Of a stretch of 64,000 nucleotides of DNA, positions 33,220 to 42,885 are shown in pieces; positions within the stretch are counted from its first letter, which is position 1; every line of letters begins with the position of its first letter. Source of the DNA: QQWI01 sp964522015 (GTDB taxonomy: Bacteria; Bacillota; Clostridia; Peptostreptococcales; Acidaminobacteraceae); assembly GCA_964522015.1 (NCBI GenBank), contig CAZFST010000021.1, positions 1 to 64,000 on the forward strand. Direction: 5' to 3'. A program made the translations under genes and the position numbers. Under the pieces are notes generated by a model, which saw nothing but the letters and a program-made list of their open reading frames with translations, ran no database searches and was not told the DNA's origin.

Positions 33220-34625
33220 TGGTCGCCTCCTAAATCGGGGAGCAAGACTTTGAGTTCATCTAAGATGACTTCAGCCACAAGTTGTTGGTCAAATCCTGTA
33301 CCTTCAAAGAAAATCCGTTTGATGACAAATGGGTAGTTTATTTCTTTTGGGAGAGGTGCTTCAATCTCTTGCCATCCCGTAGGGGTTAACTCCAACGCAA
33401 AAGTAACATCATATGATTTACCCACTGAGTCCACTAATTCTGCGCCAATGCGGTGTTTCAAATTAACCTCTGAATAAACAGATAATGCAAGGGCAGTACC
33501 TTGATCTGACACTAAAATAGGTGACTGATCAAATACAACGCTAGCCGTATTGACTTTTCTTGGTTCAACAAAATTATAATTCAATTTCAAACCGAAACTG
33601 CCATTAGTCCGCACTGATGTTCTTGATGCAGAACCCACAATTGAAGGTTTATCACCAATAAAGAAATAGCTGAAATCTTCAAATGAAGAAATCATTTTAT
33701 TAGGCTGAACTTCTTCCATGATATCCGTTTCAGAATCACTTTCATCCCCGCCCAAATCAATGGGTTCGGTTGGTTCTGGAGTTGGAATAACAAAAGTTTC
33801 GTAGGGTAAAAACACATCTGAAACTGCAGTCCGCTTAGACAATTCTTTGAAATAGGATTTTAATTCTGCATCGATTAATGCGATTTTTGGTAAACCATAA
33901 AAATCAATGGTAATAACGCCATTCAAAAGTCCTTCTGTATTACTGGTGATATTGACACTTTGGAGAACCATTTGTTTAGGGTACTTATAGAGATTGTACA
34001 TAAATGCTTCTAAATCACTGTAATAACCCTCATACTGAACAATAGCCGTAATGGTATTCAGTTGTGTTACAAGGGGGTCGATTGGTGTACCATCTGGATT
34101 TAATCCGGTTGTATTGACCGGGGCAGGTGCAGCCACAGGTGTTGTTCCTTGACTTGCAGGAGCATTTGGGTCAGTCACAGCTGCATTTGGCGCAGCAGGA
34201 ACCGGTGCGTTTGGATCCACCGCGGTTCCTGTTGCCGCTGTTCCGAGGGATTCTTGAAGGCTGGTAGCAGCATCAGAAAGTGGCCCAGAAATAACAGCGA
34301 AAGTGATACCCTTAACATTTAAGGATGTTCCCTCCGCTAGTTCATTGATGGTCATCACTAACTCTTCTTGATATAAATCACCATAATAGCGCTGTGAAGC
34401 CTTTAAAAGTTTTTCTGTTGCAGCTTCAATATTACTGACCAGAGTAGGCGCAATGTCTATCCGCCTTTGGATATCACTTCGCTCCATGGCAACAATGGCT
34501 TGATTATCTTGTAGGGCTTTCAATTTCTCTGTTTGAGGTACAAATATAAACCAATAATAAGCCGCTACAAATGCGACAAGCCCAAGTAAAATGAGCAACT
34601 GAATATCTCTTTTACTTATTTTCAT
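33216..34625 (-). CDS. pilO: PilO-like pilus assembly protein with C-terminal jelly-roll-like domain
   Basis: 469 residues. One N-terminal membrane helix (LLILLGLVAFVAAYYWFIF), a coiled coil, then a PilO-type alignment domain with an internal Pro/Ala/Asn linker. The family is usually about 200 residues; the extra C-terminal about 160 residues (from MISSFEDFSYFF to the end) resemble carbohydrate-binding or galactose-binding-like beta-sandwiches, with the pattern SASRTSVRTNGSFGLKLNY, then GWQEIEAPLP. The start is placed at MKISKRDIQ, about 5 nt after GGAGG, 32 codons into the longer frame; it overlaps pilN by 14 nt. Confidence 0.82.
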   Translation of the reverse strand: MKISKRDIQLLILLGLVAFVAAYYWFIFVPQTEKLKALQDNQAIVAMERSDIQRRIDIAPTLVSNIEAATEKLLKASQRYYGDLYQEELVMTINELAEGTSLNVKGITFAVISGPLSDAATSLQESLGTAATGTAVDPNAPVPAAPNAAVTDPNAPASQGTTPVAAPAPVNTTGLNPDGTPIDPLVTQLNTITAIVQYEGYYSDLEAFMYNLYKYPKQMVLQSVNITSNTEGLLNGVITIDFYGLPKIALIDAELKSYFKELSKRTAVSDVFLPYETFVIPTPEPTEPIDLGGDESDSETDIMEEVQPNKMISSFEDFSYFFIGDKPSIVGSASRTSVRTNGSFGLKLNYNFVEPRKVNTASVVFDQSPILVSDQGTALALSVYSEVNLKHRIGAELVDSVGKSYDVTFALELTPTGWQEIEAPLPKEINYPFVIKRIFFEGTGFDQQLVAEVILDELKVLLPDLGGDQ

Positions 34626-35175
34626 TTGGGACCTCCAATTTGAATGTCGCATTGATGGTAAAGATATAATTGCCTTGATCTTCAACAATACTAGGAACAA
34701 ATACATCAGAAAAACGATCAACTTTTCTCAGTTGATGCTGGAAGAGAGCAATGGACTGGTAACTATCTGAGTAACCGGAAATAATCACTTGGTTAGCAGT
34801 TAGGTTCATGGCCGATATATACACGTATTCTGGTACCTGCTGATTGATTAGGTCAAATAGACCAACCTGTAACTGCCCTTTGACGGACATAATCAGCTCA
34901 AATACCGACAAATCACTGGTGATACTCTCGAGTTTTTGATAAACAAGTGTCTGTTCATCAATCGCTGCAATTTTCTCCCTCACATCAGGAGAATCGATAA
35001 ATTGTCGATTAAGATCAATCTCCCCCTGAGTCACTGCCTTTTGCCCCATATAATCAAACTGCAAATAAACAATCACAAGGAAAACCGTCGAGAACAAAAT
35101 CAACCAAACCAAACGACTATAATTGGGTTTTACAGGAGGATCCAGATAGGGTTCGAAAAAATTAAAATCCAACAT
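34612..35175 (-). CDS. pilN: PilN-like pilus assembly protein
   Basis: 187 residues: short cytoplasmic N-terminus with NFFEPY (the PilM-binding segment type), one membrane helix (LVWLILFSTVFLVIVYL), a coiled coil and a small ferredoxin-like periplasmic/extracytoplasmic fold (ISAMNLTANQVIISGYS). Forms the inner-membrane alignment complex with PilM and PilO. It lies between pilM and pilO in the usual order. Confidence 0.85.
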   Translation of the reverse strand: MLDFNFFEPYLDPPVKPNYSRLVWLILFSTVFLVIVYLQFDYMGQKAVTQGEIDLNRQFIDSPDVREKIAAIDEQTLVYQKLESITSDLSVFELIMSVKGQLQVGLFDLINQQVPEYVYISAMNLTANQVIISGYSDSYQSIALFQHQLRKVDRFSDVFVPSIVEDQGNYIFTINATFKLEVPNENK

Positions 35176-35184
35176 GTCTTCCTC

Positions 35185-36399
35185 CTAATGCCTAATTAAA
35201 GCGCCAATGACATTGACGAATTTTGTAGGCGACTCCTGCACATTTTTAAGCTGCAGGGCTGAATACGCTGAAACATCAAACAAGTAACAAGGGATATCTA
35301 ATCGATCCTGAACAAACCGATGAAAATCTTTATTCAAGGTAGCGCCACCATAAAGGGCGATTTGATCGATGCGATAATCCATGGACCGAGACATATAGTA
35401 CTTAAAAACTTTATCCACTTCATCTAAGCACATATAGAGATAATCAAAAGTATCATGTACTGCATGGGTCCGCTTTTGATCTTCAGCTGAGAGATTTGCT
35501 TCATCTAGAGCAATTCCATCTGCAGCGTCATTAAAATGATGGACTTCATGTAAAGTTTTAATGGCATCATAGGCCTTTTTTAGGGACAACATGCTGTCTT
35601 CACTAAAGCCTAATCGCTTGGTTTCTACATCTTTTAATTCAATTTCCATGTTAGCAGCAATGATTTGATCTACACCAGAGACACCTAAACGTAGAATCCT
35701 ATTAAAGCGGTTAACATCCCCTTCCATAATATTTATATCAATACGTTCATAGCCAAAGTCTATAAAAGCTGTGGTTTTCAGAGTTTTTTCTTGAGCAAAA
35801 GGATTATCTTTTCCTTGAGTTTGATGGGGATTACCACCAGATCCATACTTGATTAAGTGTACTAATTTGCCAAGAGCATTGGAATGAATATCCATCACAA
35901 GGGGGGTTAATCCCACCGCTTTTAATAAATCAAAATGGGATTTTGCCATCTCAACAGGCATGGCACCTAAGAGAATCTGACATACTTCCTTTTCCCCTTG
36001 GGTCTCTTCTCCCATAATTTTATACTGCAACACATAATTATTCACATCTATAGGTAGATATTGACCGACTTCATAGGTGATTAAATCAATCATATCTTGA
36101 GCTTCAACTTTAGGAATAGTCATTTCTCTTTTGATAATGTCAGTGCTTTCAATGGTCAGAACGACTTCTTTTTCTTTGACCTTATGCTGTTTCAAGCTCG
36201 CTATAATCAAGTCTCGCATAATGATATTGTCTCTAATTAAACCGTTTTCGTATGTACCCAGTGGCAAAGGGGTTAAAAATAGTTGATTCACACGGACTTT
36301 ACCACCCTGGTAAATCCCCACTGCAAACTTGATGCTATGGCTACCAATATCCATTGCCAAGTAAGTTTTCGGTTTGCTTTTCTTCTTCTTAACCACCAT
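35185..36399 (-). CDS. pilM: Type IV pilus assembly ATPase-fold protein PilM
   Basis: 404 residues, actin/FtsA-like. Phosphate-1 motif AMDIGSHSIKFAVG near the N-terminus, phosphate-2 type strand TAFIDFGYERIDINI and adenosine motif IALYGGATLNKDF are visible. A basic N-terminal KKKKSKPK precedes the fold. PilM binds PilN in the cytoplasm and links the alignment complex to the motor. Confidence 0.93.
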   Translation of the reverse strand: MVVKKKKSKPKTYLAMDIGSHSIKFAVGIYQGGKVRVNQLFLTPLPLGTYENGLIRDNIIMRDLIIASLKQHKVKEKEVVLTIESTDIIKREMTIPKVEAQDMIDLITYEVGQYLPIDVNNYVLQYKIMGEETQGEKEVCQILLGAMPVEMAKSHFDLLKAVGLTPLVMDIHSNALGKLVHLIKYGSGGNPHQTQGKDNPFAQEKTLKTTAFIDFGYERIDINIMEGDVNRFNRILRLGVSGVDQIIAANMEIELKDVETKRLGFSEDSMLSLKKAYDAIKTLHEVHHFNDAADGIALDEANLSAEDQKRTHAVHDTFDYLYMCLDEVDKVFKYYMSRSMDYRIDQIALYGGATLNKDFHRFVQDRLDIPCYLFDVSAYSALQLKNVQESPTKFVNVIGALIRH

Positions 36400-36430
36400 T
36401 GTTCCCCCTGTGACTGCCTTTTTTTGGTTA

Positions 36431-37483
36431 TTACAGCGTTGCTTTTAACATACCTTCGCGGTCCATGGCATATTCAAACAGCGTTTCGCGATCAATCACA
36501 TTCTTTAAAAAAAGATTTTTGAGATTATCATCAAAGGTTTGCATGCCAGACCTCTGACCTGTTTGAATAAATGTATGAAGTTGATGGACTTTATTTTCTC
36601 TAATCAAATTCCGTATGGCCGGTGTCATAACCAAACTTTCCACCGATGCAACTCGACCATTTCCAAGCCTTCTTGGCACAAGTCGTTGGGCAAATACAGC
36701 CATTAAAGAATTAGCAAGTTGCACCCTGACTTGTTGCTGATGATGGGATGGAAAAACATCGATAATCCGTTCAATGGTTTGGTAAGCATTACGAGTATGA
36801 AGGGTTGCTAACACCAAATGGCCTGTTTCAGCAGCGGTTACAGCGGTTGAAATGGTTTCTAGGTCACGCATTTCTCCTACTACAATCACATCAGGATCTT
36901 GTCTTAAACCCGCCCTAAGCGCTTCCGTAAAAGATGTACAATCCCTTCCAATTTCTCGTTGAGTCACAATACTCTTATTACTCTGATGGATATACTCGAT
37001 GGGATCTTCTATGGTTAGAATATGGCAATTTTTTGTTTTGTTAATCTGGTCTACAATTGAAGCGATTGTGGTGGTCTTTCCGCAACCAGTTGGTCCTGTT
37101 ACCAGGACCAATCCAGATGGAAAATTCGCCACCCGTTCAATGGTTTCTGGGAGTTCAAGTTCTGCAATTGTTGGAATGCGCTCATTGATAATACGGCACG
37201 CTAAACCGATATGGTCACTATACCGAAACACATTAATTCTAAAAATATGGGCATCTGGTATTCTGTAAGCCAAATCCACTTGACCTTTACTCATTAAAGT
37301 TTGAAACTGTGCTTCAGATAAAATCGTTCTGGCATAAGTTAGGGTATCTTCACTGGATAAAGCCCGTGTCTCCAAAGGGGTTAGTACCCCATTGATCCTT
37401 ACGGTTGGTGGGTTCCCAACCGCAAGGTGGACATCTGATGCATATAGATCTGCTGCTTTTGATAGAATCTGAATGATGTTCAT
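36431..37483 (-). CDS. pilT: PilT-type retraction ATPase (second copy)
   Basis: 350 residues. Walker A GPTGCGKTTT, Asp box TIEDPIEYIH, Walker B DPDVIVVGEMRD, His box TGHLVLATLHT and the PilT-specific motif AIRNLIRENK are all present. It is closely similar in layout to the PilT near the start of the locus. Two PilT-type motors can share retraction or one may modulate it (PilT/PilU-like). It sits between the large modular pilin and pilM. Confidence 0.93.
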   Translation of the reverse strand: MNIIQILSKAADLYASDVHLAVGNPPTVRINGVLTPLETRALSSEDTLTYARTILSEAQFQTLMSKGQVDLAYRIPDAHIFRINVFRYSDHIGLACRIINERIPTIAELELPETIERVANFPSGLVLVTGPTGCGKTTTIASIVDQINKTKNCHILTIEDPIEYIHQSNKSIVTQREIGRDCTSFTEALRAGLRQDPDVIVVGEMRDLETISTAVTAAETGHLVLATLHTRNAYQTIERIIDVFPSHHQQQVRVQLANSLMAVFAQRLVPRRLGNGRVASVESLVMTPAIRNLIRENKVHQLHTFIQTGQRSGMQTFDDNLKNLFLKNVIDRETLFEYAMDREGMLKATL

Positions 37484-37500
37484 ACATTCTCCCGATGTCG

Positions 37501-40338
37501 TTATTCTAATACACGTAAAAAATCAATTGTCACATCGCCAGAAGTTGCTTGCCAAGAAGGGTATATCCTCAATTGCGATATAGCACCAGACCAATTAATA
37601 TCACTACTCATATCAAGATAAATATCCTGCAAGGTGCCATTATTAATCATGGTGAATGCTTTATAGTACCAACTTCCTAATTTGTAGTATTCTAAATATG
37701 CCGTAGCATTATTTCCCGTTGATGCCATGCGAATATGCAGACGTTTGGCATTGTTTGCATCTATAGCAAGGCCAGTGTCAGAAATAATATGTTGATCAGT
37801 ATACGACTTGCTACCATCAATGGTTCCTTGAATCACCCCACTCGAAAGATGATTTAATCCTGAGACACCAACGCCTGTGCTCCATCCCTCTGACGATGTT
37901 GAAAATTCAAAGCCCTTTTTCACGAGCCACTTTGTCATAAGATACTGATTTACATACAAACGCTCATCTTCCGATAACGCTCGATTGAAAATAAGAATTT
38001 CTGCTATCCTCCCTGTTAAGAAACTACTCGTACCATTTGCAGTCGCACCAATTACAACATTATTAGCTTGTAAAGCTGCTGCACCTTTACTATTGTGCGA
38101 AAGACGTTCAACACCATTAATCCAAAATTGATGTATATTGCCATTCAAACGTGTTGTATGCAAATTAAACCTATTGTTACCTATTGAACGATTAGTTGAA
38201 TTACCACGTATCACTTGAGCAAAATCATTATCATACATGCCCATTGCATAGGTAGCCGAACCGCCCCATCCCCCAGATTTCCCTAATATAGTACGAGTAC
38301 CAGACCCATTTTCAACTTGCGCAACTGAAAAAACAGAAAAATCAGCCGTGTTGTTTGCGTAAAAATTAACTGTATCGAGAGTTTGCTGGTTGGATGTTAA
38401 AAACTGAGAATAAAATCCGTTAAATGAAATGACATCTTTATTAGCTAGTCCTTTAGTTATTACGATGGGTTGTCTGTCAGTGATACCCTGTGTGAAATCA
38501 TTGCTAAAAGAAGATAGATCTGTCCACTCAGATACTTGATTTCCTGAAACAACTTTAGCTTCACTTGCATCTAGGTGAAGGACTAGTCCTGCTGGTAATA
38601 ATGACCCTGAAATGACATTAATAGTTGAAGAATCTTGTTCACCACTATCAACATTTGTTGCTGTGATTATAGCAGTTCCAGTTTTCAGCCCCAGATATTG
38701 ACCATTTAAATCAACTGAGGCGATTGTATTATCATCAACAGACCAGATAACGCTCTTATTATCAGCATCTGCAGGTAAAATAGCTGCCAAAAGGGTTCCA
38801 ACTTCACCAATTTTGATAGTAACCTCATCAGGAGTCACTGTCACTGAGTTCACCGGAATTATAGGTGTAACAGTTACAGTTAAACTACATGTCTTGGTTG
38901 TGTCAGACGTTGCTCTACCAGTCAAGACAAAACTTCCAGGGACACTGGTATTAATAGTCCCTGTCCAAGTAACTGGTACATGTTTATCTGGTCCAAAAGC
39001 CATAGCTGCAAGTACAGTTGTAGGTGGTGTGTAAGTTAAATTTTGTTTGATGCTATCAGAAGAGTTGTATAGACTATTAATGACACCAATCAAATCTAGC
39101 GGAACAAATTTTTCTTTAAGATAATCTTCAACAGCGGTTTGATTTGAAACAGTCATTGCTCCTCTGTAGATAACTAATTCTGCAATCTTCAATGGATCAT
39201 CACCAATTGTGATGCTATTACTATTAGATGTATACTGCTGTTTTACCAATCTCCAACCGTTCCCAATCGCACTGCCTGTTGCTCCAATGGTAGTAGCGCC
39301 GTTCACAAGGATATTATTAGTTTCAATTCCTTTTACAACAGCAAAAACTGTAAGCGTTTGACCTGATAAACCTGAATGAGCAACTTGTAGATATCGGTTA
39401 TTGTCACATTCGACATATTGCCCCACAAAATCACCACCGATGGGCTCCTCTCTAAGGAAAGGCATACGGTTAGTATTGGTCTGTAACCCGTTTTTAGCAT
39501 TTTGAGATAAATCTATCCACTTTTCTACTAAAGTATTCGTACCGCTGATTTCAACCTCTGATGATGCTTCAGGATTAATCAATGATCCATCCAAGTGAAG
39601 CATGATATCGCTACTTACAATAGGAAGTCCTGAAATGTAAATTGGGGTACTCACAACCATATCTCCCAATTTACCAATCTTTGATGATGGGGTTGCTGTG
39701 AATACAATGTGTCTTCCACCATAAGGCGTCACATCAGCAAGTGTATTGAGATTAGTTGTGGAAATGAGCCTATAGTCATCAGGAAATTTCGGGTATTTAA
39801 TTCCCATTTCAATTTCTGCAGGACTACTACTAGAGGGCATGTTAAAACCAGCACGGGAAACATACCAGTAATAAGAATTGACCATAAAATGAGAAGAAGT
39901 CGCCGGATCAAGAGTAAAAGAACCCAATATTGATGTGGTGCTTGTTGCATAGGCATTTTTGACCGGAGTCCCCGATGTGCGTAATGACGCTGAAACACTT
40001 GTTAAGATTGGAACAGGAAGCTCAGGCGGTCTCGTGCTTGCAATTAGTGTAAAAAGTCTATTTGTACCCCTAACATGGGTGACTTGCTGCAATTGTATAG
40101 TGACACCAGCCTCAAAAACATTATTTATTGTCACTAGACTGGTCAAATTGTTACGAGTGTTTTCAATAATCGTTTCCATCTCTCTTTGCATTTCAAATGC
40201 TTCCGAAGTTATTTGTTCATTTCTTTCTAAAAACCGAATATTCGAAGCCATAGCTGCAAGCAGTGAGGCTGCGATAATACCAATAATTGCAATCGACACA
40301 ATAACTTCAACGAGTGACAGACCTTCATATTTTCTCAT
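37501..40338 (-). CDS. Modular minor pilin with two LamG-like, two Ig-like and one CBM-like domain
   Basis: 945 residues from the ATG next to the class III signal. The prepilin peptidase site is G|LSLVE with Glu5, then a hydrophobic helix. After a pilin head (to about 230) come a concanavalin/LamG-like domain (about 240-415, opening IMLHLDG), a bacterial Ig-like domain (about 425-490), a BIg2 domain (about 495-575, SVTVTPDEVTIKIGE), a second LamG-like domain (about 582-800, opening LVLHLDA, core RIAEILIFNRALSEDE) and a C-terminal carbohydrate-binding-like sandwich. This build is that of tip-located modular pilins such as the LamG-type PilC of Streptococcus sanguinis. A ligand such as a glycan is inference. 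The start is the ATG of MRKYEGLSLVE. Confidence 0.88.
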   Translation of the reverse strand: MRKYEGLSLVEVIVSIAIIGIIAASLLAAMASNIRFLERNEQITSEAFEMQREMETIIENTRNNLTSLVTINNVFEAGVTIQLQQVTHVRGTNRLFTLIASTRPPELPVPILTSVSASLRTSGTPVKNAYATSTTSILGSFTLDPATSSHFMVNSYYWYVSRAGFNMPSSSSPAEIEMGIKYPKFPDDYRLISTTNLNTLADVTPYGGRHIVFTATPSSKIGKLGDMVVSTPIYISGLPIVSSDIMLHLDGSLINPEASSEVEISGTNTLVEKWIDLSQNAKNGLQTNTNRMPFLREEPIGGDFVGQYVECDNNRYLQVAHSGLSGQTLTVFAVVKGIETNNILVNGATTIGATGSAIGNGWRLVKQQYTSNSNSITIGDDPLKIAELVIYRGAMTVSNQTAVEDYLKEKFVPLDLIGVINSLYNSSDSIKQNLTYTPPTTVLAAMAFGPDKHVPVTWTGTINTSVPGSFVLTGRATSDTTKTCSLTVTVTPIIPVNSVTVTPDEVTIKIGEVGTLLAAILPADADNKSVIWSVDDNTIASVDLNGQYLGLKTGTAIITATNVDSGEQDSSTINVISGSLLPAGLVLHLDASEAKVVSGNQVSEWTDLSSFSNDFTQGITDRQPIVITKGLANKDVISFNGFYSQFLTSNQQTLDTVNFYANNTADFSVFSVAQVENGSGTRTILGKSGGWGGSATYAMGMYDNDFAQVIRGNSTNRSIGNNRFNLHTTRLNGNIHQFWINGVERLSHNSKGAAALQANNVVIGATANGTSSFLTGRIAEILIFNRALSEDERLYVNQYLMTKWLVKKGFEFSTSSEGWSTGVGVSGLNHLSSGVIQGTIDGSKSYTDQHIISDTGLAIDANNAKRLHIRMASTGNNATAYLEYYKLGSWYYKAFTMINNGTLQDIYLDMSSDINWSGAISQLRIYPSWQATSGDVTIDFLRVLE

Positions 40339-40364
40339 CTTATCCTTCACTCCTTCCGCTTTTT

Positions 40365-41819
40365 TTACAATTTCGGCCCTCGGACGTGCCAAAGGTCTTT
40401 CATAATATCAGCTTTAATTTCCGTAAAAACCGCATCTAAATCTAAACTGTCTGTAAATTTATAAACACTTGTTGACGTAGCGCCCGCTGCATTGGCAATT
40501 TTTTGAACACTAGCAAGTTCGCTACTTAGTTCTGAGAATCCTATCACATAAACTTTAGTCTTTGCTTCTTTTATTTTTGCCCCAATCAACTCTACATAGC
40601 GATCGGTTTCAACCCGCTCTTCACTACCATGACCTATAATGCCAGCATCATTCCAATTTGATGGCCTATTAAAGTTAGATACATGACCATCATCTTGTTT
40701 GTACTTTGAATCTCCAACACCACCAACCGATGTTGCCATAGTTGTTATACCGTCAACTAAAATTATCATATAATCTTTCGTTGAAAATTTACTGCCATAG
40801 TTGGCCATTGTTTTAACATTGTTCTTAAAAAATTCATTGCGATAGTATGCGCGCCGCATGCCATCACCAGTATTTGTTCCCCCATCAGCTATCATTCCAG
40901 TTACTAAGTTTTTAAGGGCTGTCCGTTGAGTAGCATTAGTGACTCTATAAAATTGATGTGAAGCATTTGAGGTGCTTGATTTTGTATCTGGCGAATTTGC
41001 TGAAGTTGAAAAGGGAACAAGTGCTATTTCAATATTATCTTCCTTACCAAACTCATTAATCATACCCTCAACCACTTCACCAGAAGTTTTTGTATATCCA
41101 TTCAGAGCATTTTTTACTTTTGTGATGCGTTGCTCAAGGACAGGCACATTTGAAGTCTTAGATTTATTAAGGTTCCAAGCCATGCTACCAGAAGCATCCA
41201 TTACCATGGTAATGACACCAACAATCTGATCTTCCGGCCTTTCTTCAGCTCGAAATGCTATAGCAACTGCGGCTTGTAATGGAGTACCTCTATCAACTAC
41301 TTGCAAAGCATTTAACACTTCTACTTCAGACTCTATCGCAACAGTTGCTGTATTTGATAACGTGTTTGTTGCAATAATTCTAAAGGTAACGATTTGATCA
41401 TTGGTTGTTGATTTTACAAAAGTCATATTATATTGGATGTTAGCCCGAGCAGGAATTACAACATCTCTCCAATGTCTTAGTTCCATAATACCCATTCCGT
41501 TTAACCGCTCTTCGTAAGTAAACTTTATCACTTCAGTGTTGTCAGGACTCAATCCATAATAATTCCATCCGTCCGTCAAATTCGCTTCAAAAAAACGGCC
41601 TTCGGGTATTGTGAATAGAGCCGATGAAAATCTCAAAATATCATTCGTTTCCGTTGACGCAATACGCATTGCTGAATTTAGATTGTATTTTTCATTTGTC
41701 ACTAATTGAGCCCTAGAAAAATTCCACAGCAAATTCCCACTCATTCCCAAAACCAAGAAAATTAAAGCCATTGAAACAATCAGTTCTACAAAAGTAAATG
41801 CAGCTCTTCTGTTTTTCAT
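40365..41819 (-). CDS. Modular minor pilin with von Willebrand factor A domain
   Basis: 484 residues. The prepilin signal reads RRAA|FTFVE with Glu5 and Ala at -1, then a hydrophobic helix. A pilin head is followed by a vWA domain whose MIDAS is complete: DASGS (about residues 208-212), the Thr in DGGTNTG (about 315) and the Asp in IILVDG (about 356). It should bind a divalent cation and a protein ligand. The architecture matches the vWA-type tip pilin PilB of Streptococcus sanguinis and is analogous to PilY1-type adhesins. SD AAAGGAG, 5 nt spacing. It is 26 nt before the LamG-type pilin; the two are likely made together as a tip complex. Confidence 0.9.
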   Translation of the reverse strand: MKNRRAAFTFVELIVSMALIFLVLGMSGNLLWNFSRAQLVTNEKYNLNSAMRIASTETNDILRFSSALFTIPEGRFFEANLTDGWNYYGLSPDNTEVIKFTYEERLNGMGIMELRHWRDVVIPARANIQYNMTFVKSTTNDQIVTFRIIATNTLSNTATVAIESEVEVLNALQVVDRGTPLQAAVAIAFRAEERPEDQIVGVITMVMDASGSMAWNLNKSKTSNVPVLEQRITKVKNALNGYTKTSGEVVEGMINEFGKEDNIEIALVPFSTSANSPDTKSSTSNASHQFYRVTNATQRTALKNLVTGMIADGGTNTGDGMRRAYYRNEFFKNNVKTMANYGSKFSTKDYMIILVDGITTMATSVGGVGDSKYKQDDGHVSNFNRPSNWNDAGIIGHGSEERVETDRYVELIGAKIKEAKTKVYVIGFSELSSELASVQKIANAAGATSTSVYKFTDSLDLDAVFTEIKADIMKDLWHVRGPKL

Positions 41820-41846
41820 ATGCACTCCTTTCACCGAATGTATGAA

Positions 41847-42290
41847 TTATTGTTTTTCCCTTATTATGTTACTGTGATTGTTAGGATCAATTCGCATTAT
41901 ATTTGTCACTTGAGTTGCAGATCCCTCTAAACGACCTACAGACGTCACTTGAATCCATCTCTTTCCAGATAATGTTACATTACCAATCGTCACATCAACC
42001 GATCCGACTCTGACACCTGCATCCATAATAACTTGGTTATATGACACATTCGCTTTAGTACTTATGAATGTATCAATATACCTCCCCGCCCCTAATGGCG
42101 CCATTAATGCCGCATAACCAATATCAATACCTGATAGGGAAATATAATGTGCACGTAAATGTTCCTTTTGCGAAACGGCTTCGTTTGTATCCTGTGTAAT
42201 GATTGACATGACACTTATAAACATCACCGTTGCTACAACAAATAAAATAATGACCCACAAGAGGGCAGATCCTTGTTTTCTTTTTTTCAT
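41847..42290 (-). CDS. PilX-like minor pilin
   Basis: 147 residues. N-terminus KKRKQG|SALLWVIILFVVATVMFI has the basic leader, the Gly and a hydrophobic helix, but no Glu5; this is typical of PilX/GspK-like pilins, which cap the others during priming. The rest is a small beta-rich head. It lies directly before the vWA pilin, consistent with a minor-pilin priming set. Confidence 0.8.
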   Translation of the reverse strand: MKKRKQGSALLWVIILFVVATVMFISVMSIITQDTNEAVSQKEHLRAHYISLSGIDIGYAALMAPLGAGRYIDTFISTKANVSYNQVIMDAGVRVGSVDVTIGNVTLSGKRWIQVTSVGRLEGSATQVTNIMRIDPNNHSNIIREKQ

Positions 42291-42304
42291 TTTTCCCCCT
42301 CCAG

Positions 42305-42369
42305 TTAAAAAACTTTTATCATCCCACCAACAGATAAATTATCTGCTCGTGGGATGGCATAAGCCATCC
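42305..42369 (-). promoter_or_regulatory. Mutually exclusive hairpins between pilA and the minor pilins
   Basis: In RNA order, hairpin B is GGATGGC-UUAU-GCCATCC (42369-42352). Hairpin A (42355-42321) pairs ATCCCAC with GTGGGAT around an inner CAGATA/TATCTG stem and is followed seven bases later by TTTTTT. B and A share four bases, so both cannot form fully. This is the arrangement of an attenuator: A terminates, B prevents it. It would let major pilin outnumber minor pilins. Confidence 0.45.
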
Positions 42370-42440
42370 GTACTCCTTAAATCCTAACTATTACTTTAAT
42401 GCATTCAAACTAAATAAAAAAAGACGATTTGTATTTTGCA

Positions 42441-42839
42441 TCAAGGTGCAGGTGCAGGAGAAATGACAGCTACTGCGCCACCTGCGCCTATTTGAATTGT
42501 AATAGGGACAGTACCTGCAACAGTTACATTACCAGTAAGAGTTTCCATCGCAGCTTCAGTCGCTGCTGTTCCAGTTACGGTTGCAGCAAATGTCCAAGCG
42601 CCTGCTGTAGAAATTGAAATATTACCAGTACCAGTAATTTCGCCATTAGCAATTAGCAAAGCAGCAGCATTTCTGACTTGAACAGCTGTTTGTCGGTCCG
42701 CTTGCGCTCTAGCTCGGTTTTGGAAACCCAAAACTTGCGGTACTGCGATAGAAGCCAGTATACCCAAAATAACAATAACAACAATTAGTTCGATCAGTGT
42801 GAACCCGCTTTTCCTTTTCTTTTTCAAAACTTTCATCAT
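42441..42839 (-). CDS. pilA: Major type IV pilin (PilA)
   Basis: 132 residues. Class III signal KKKRKSG|FTLIELIVVIVILGILASIAVP with Glu5, the classical type IV pilin helix. The globular part is short and rich in Ala, Thr and Gly, without cysteines, so there is no disulfide-bound D-region. Strong SD AGGAGG 8 nt before the ATG fits high expression. A hairpin pair downstream may limit read-through. Confidence 0.93.
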   Translation of the reverse strand: MMKVLKKKRKSGFTLIELIVVIVILGILASIAVPQVLGFQNRARAQADRQTAVQVRNAAALLIANGEITGTGNISISTAGAWTFAATVTGTAATEAAMETLTGNVTVAGTVPITIQIGAGGAVAVISPAPAP

Positions 42840-42885
42840 TTGTAAAACCTCCTATTTAGTTAATTTCTATGTTCAATGCGTTACT

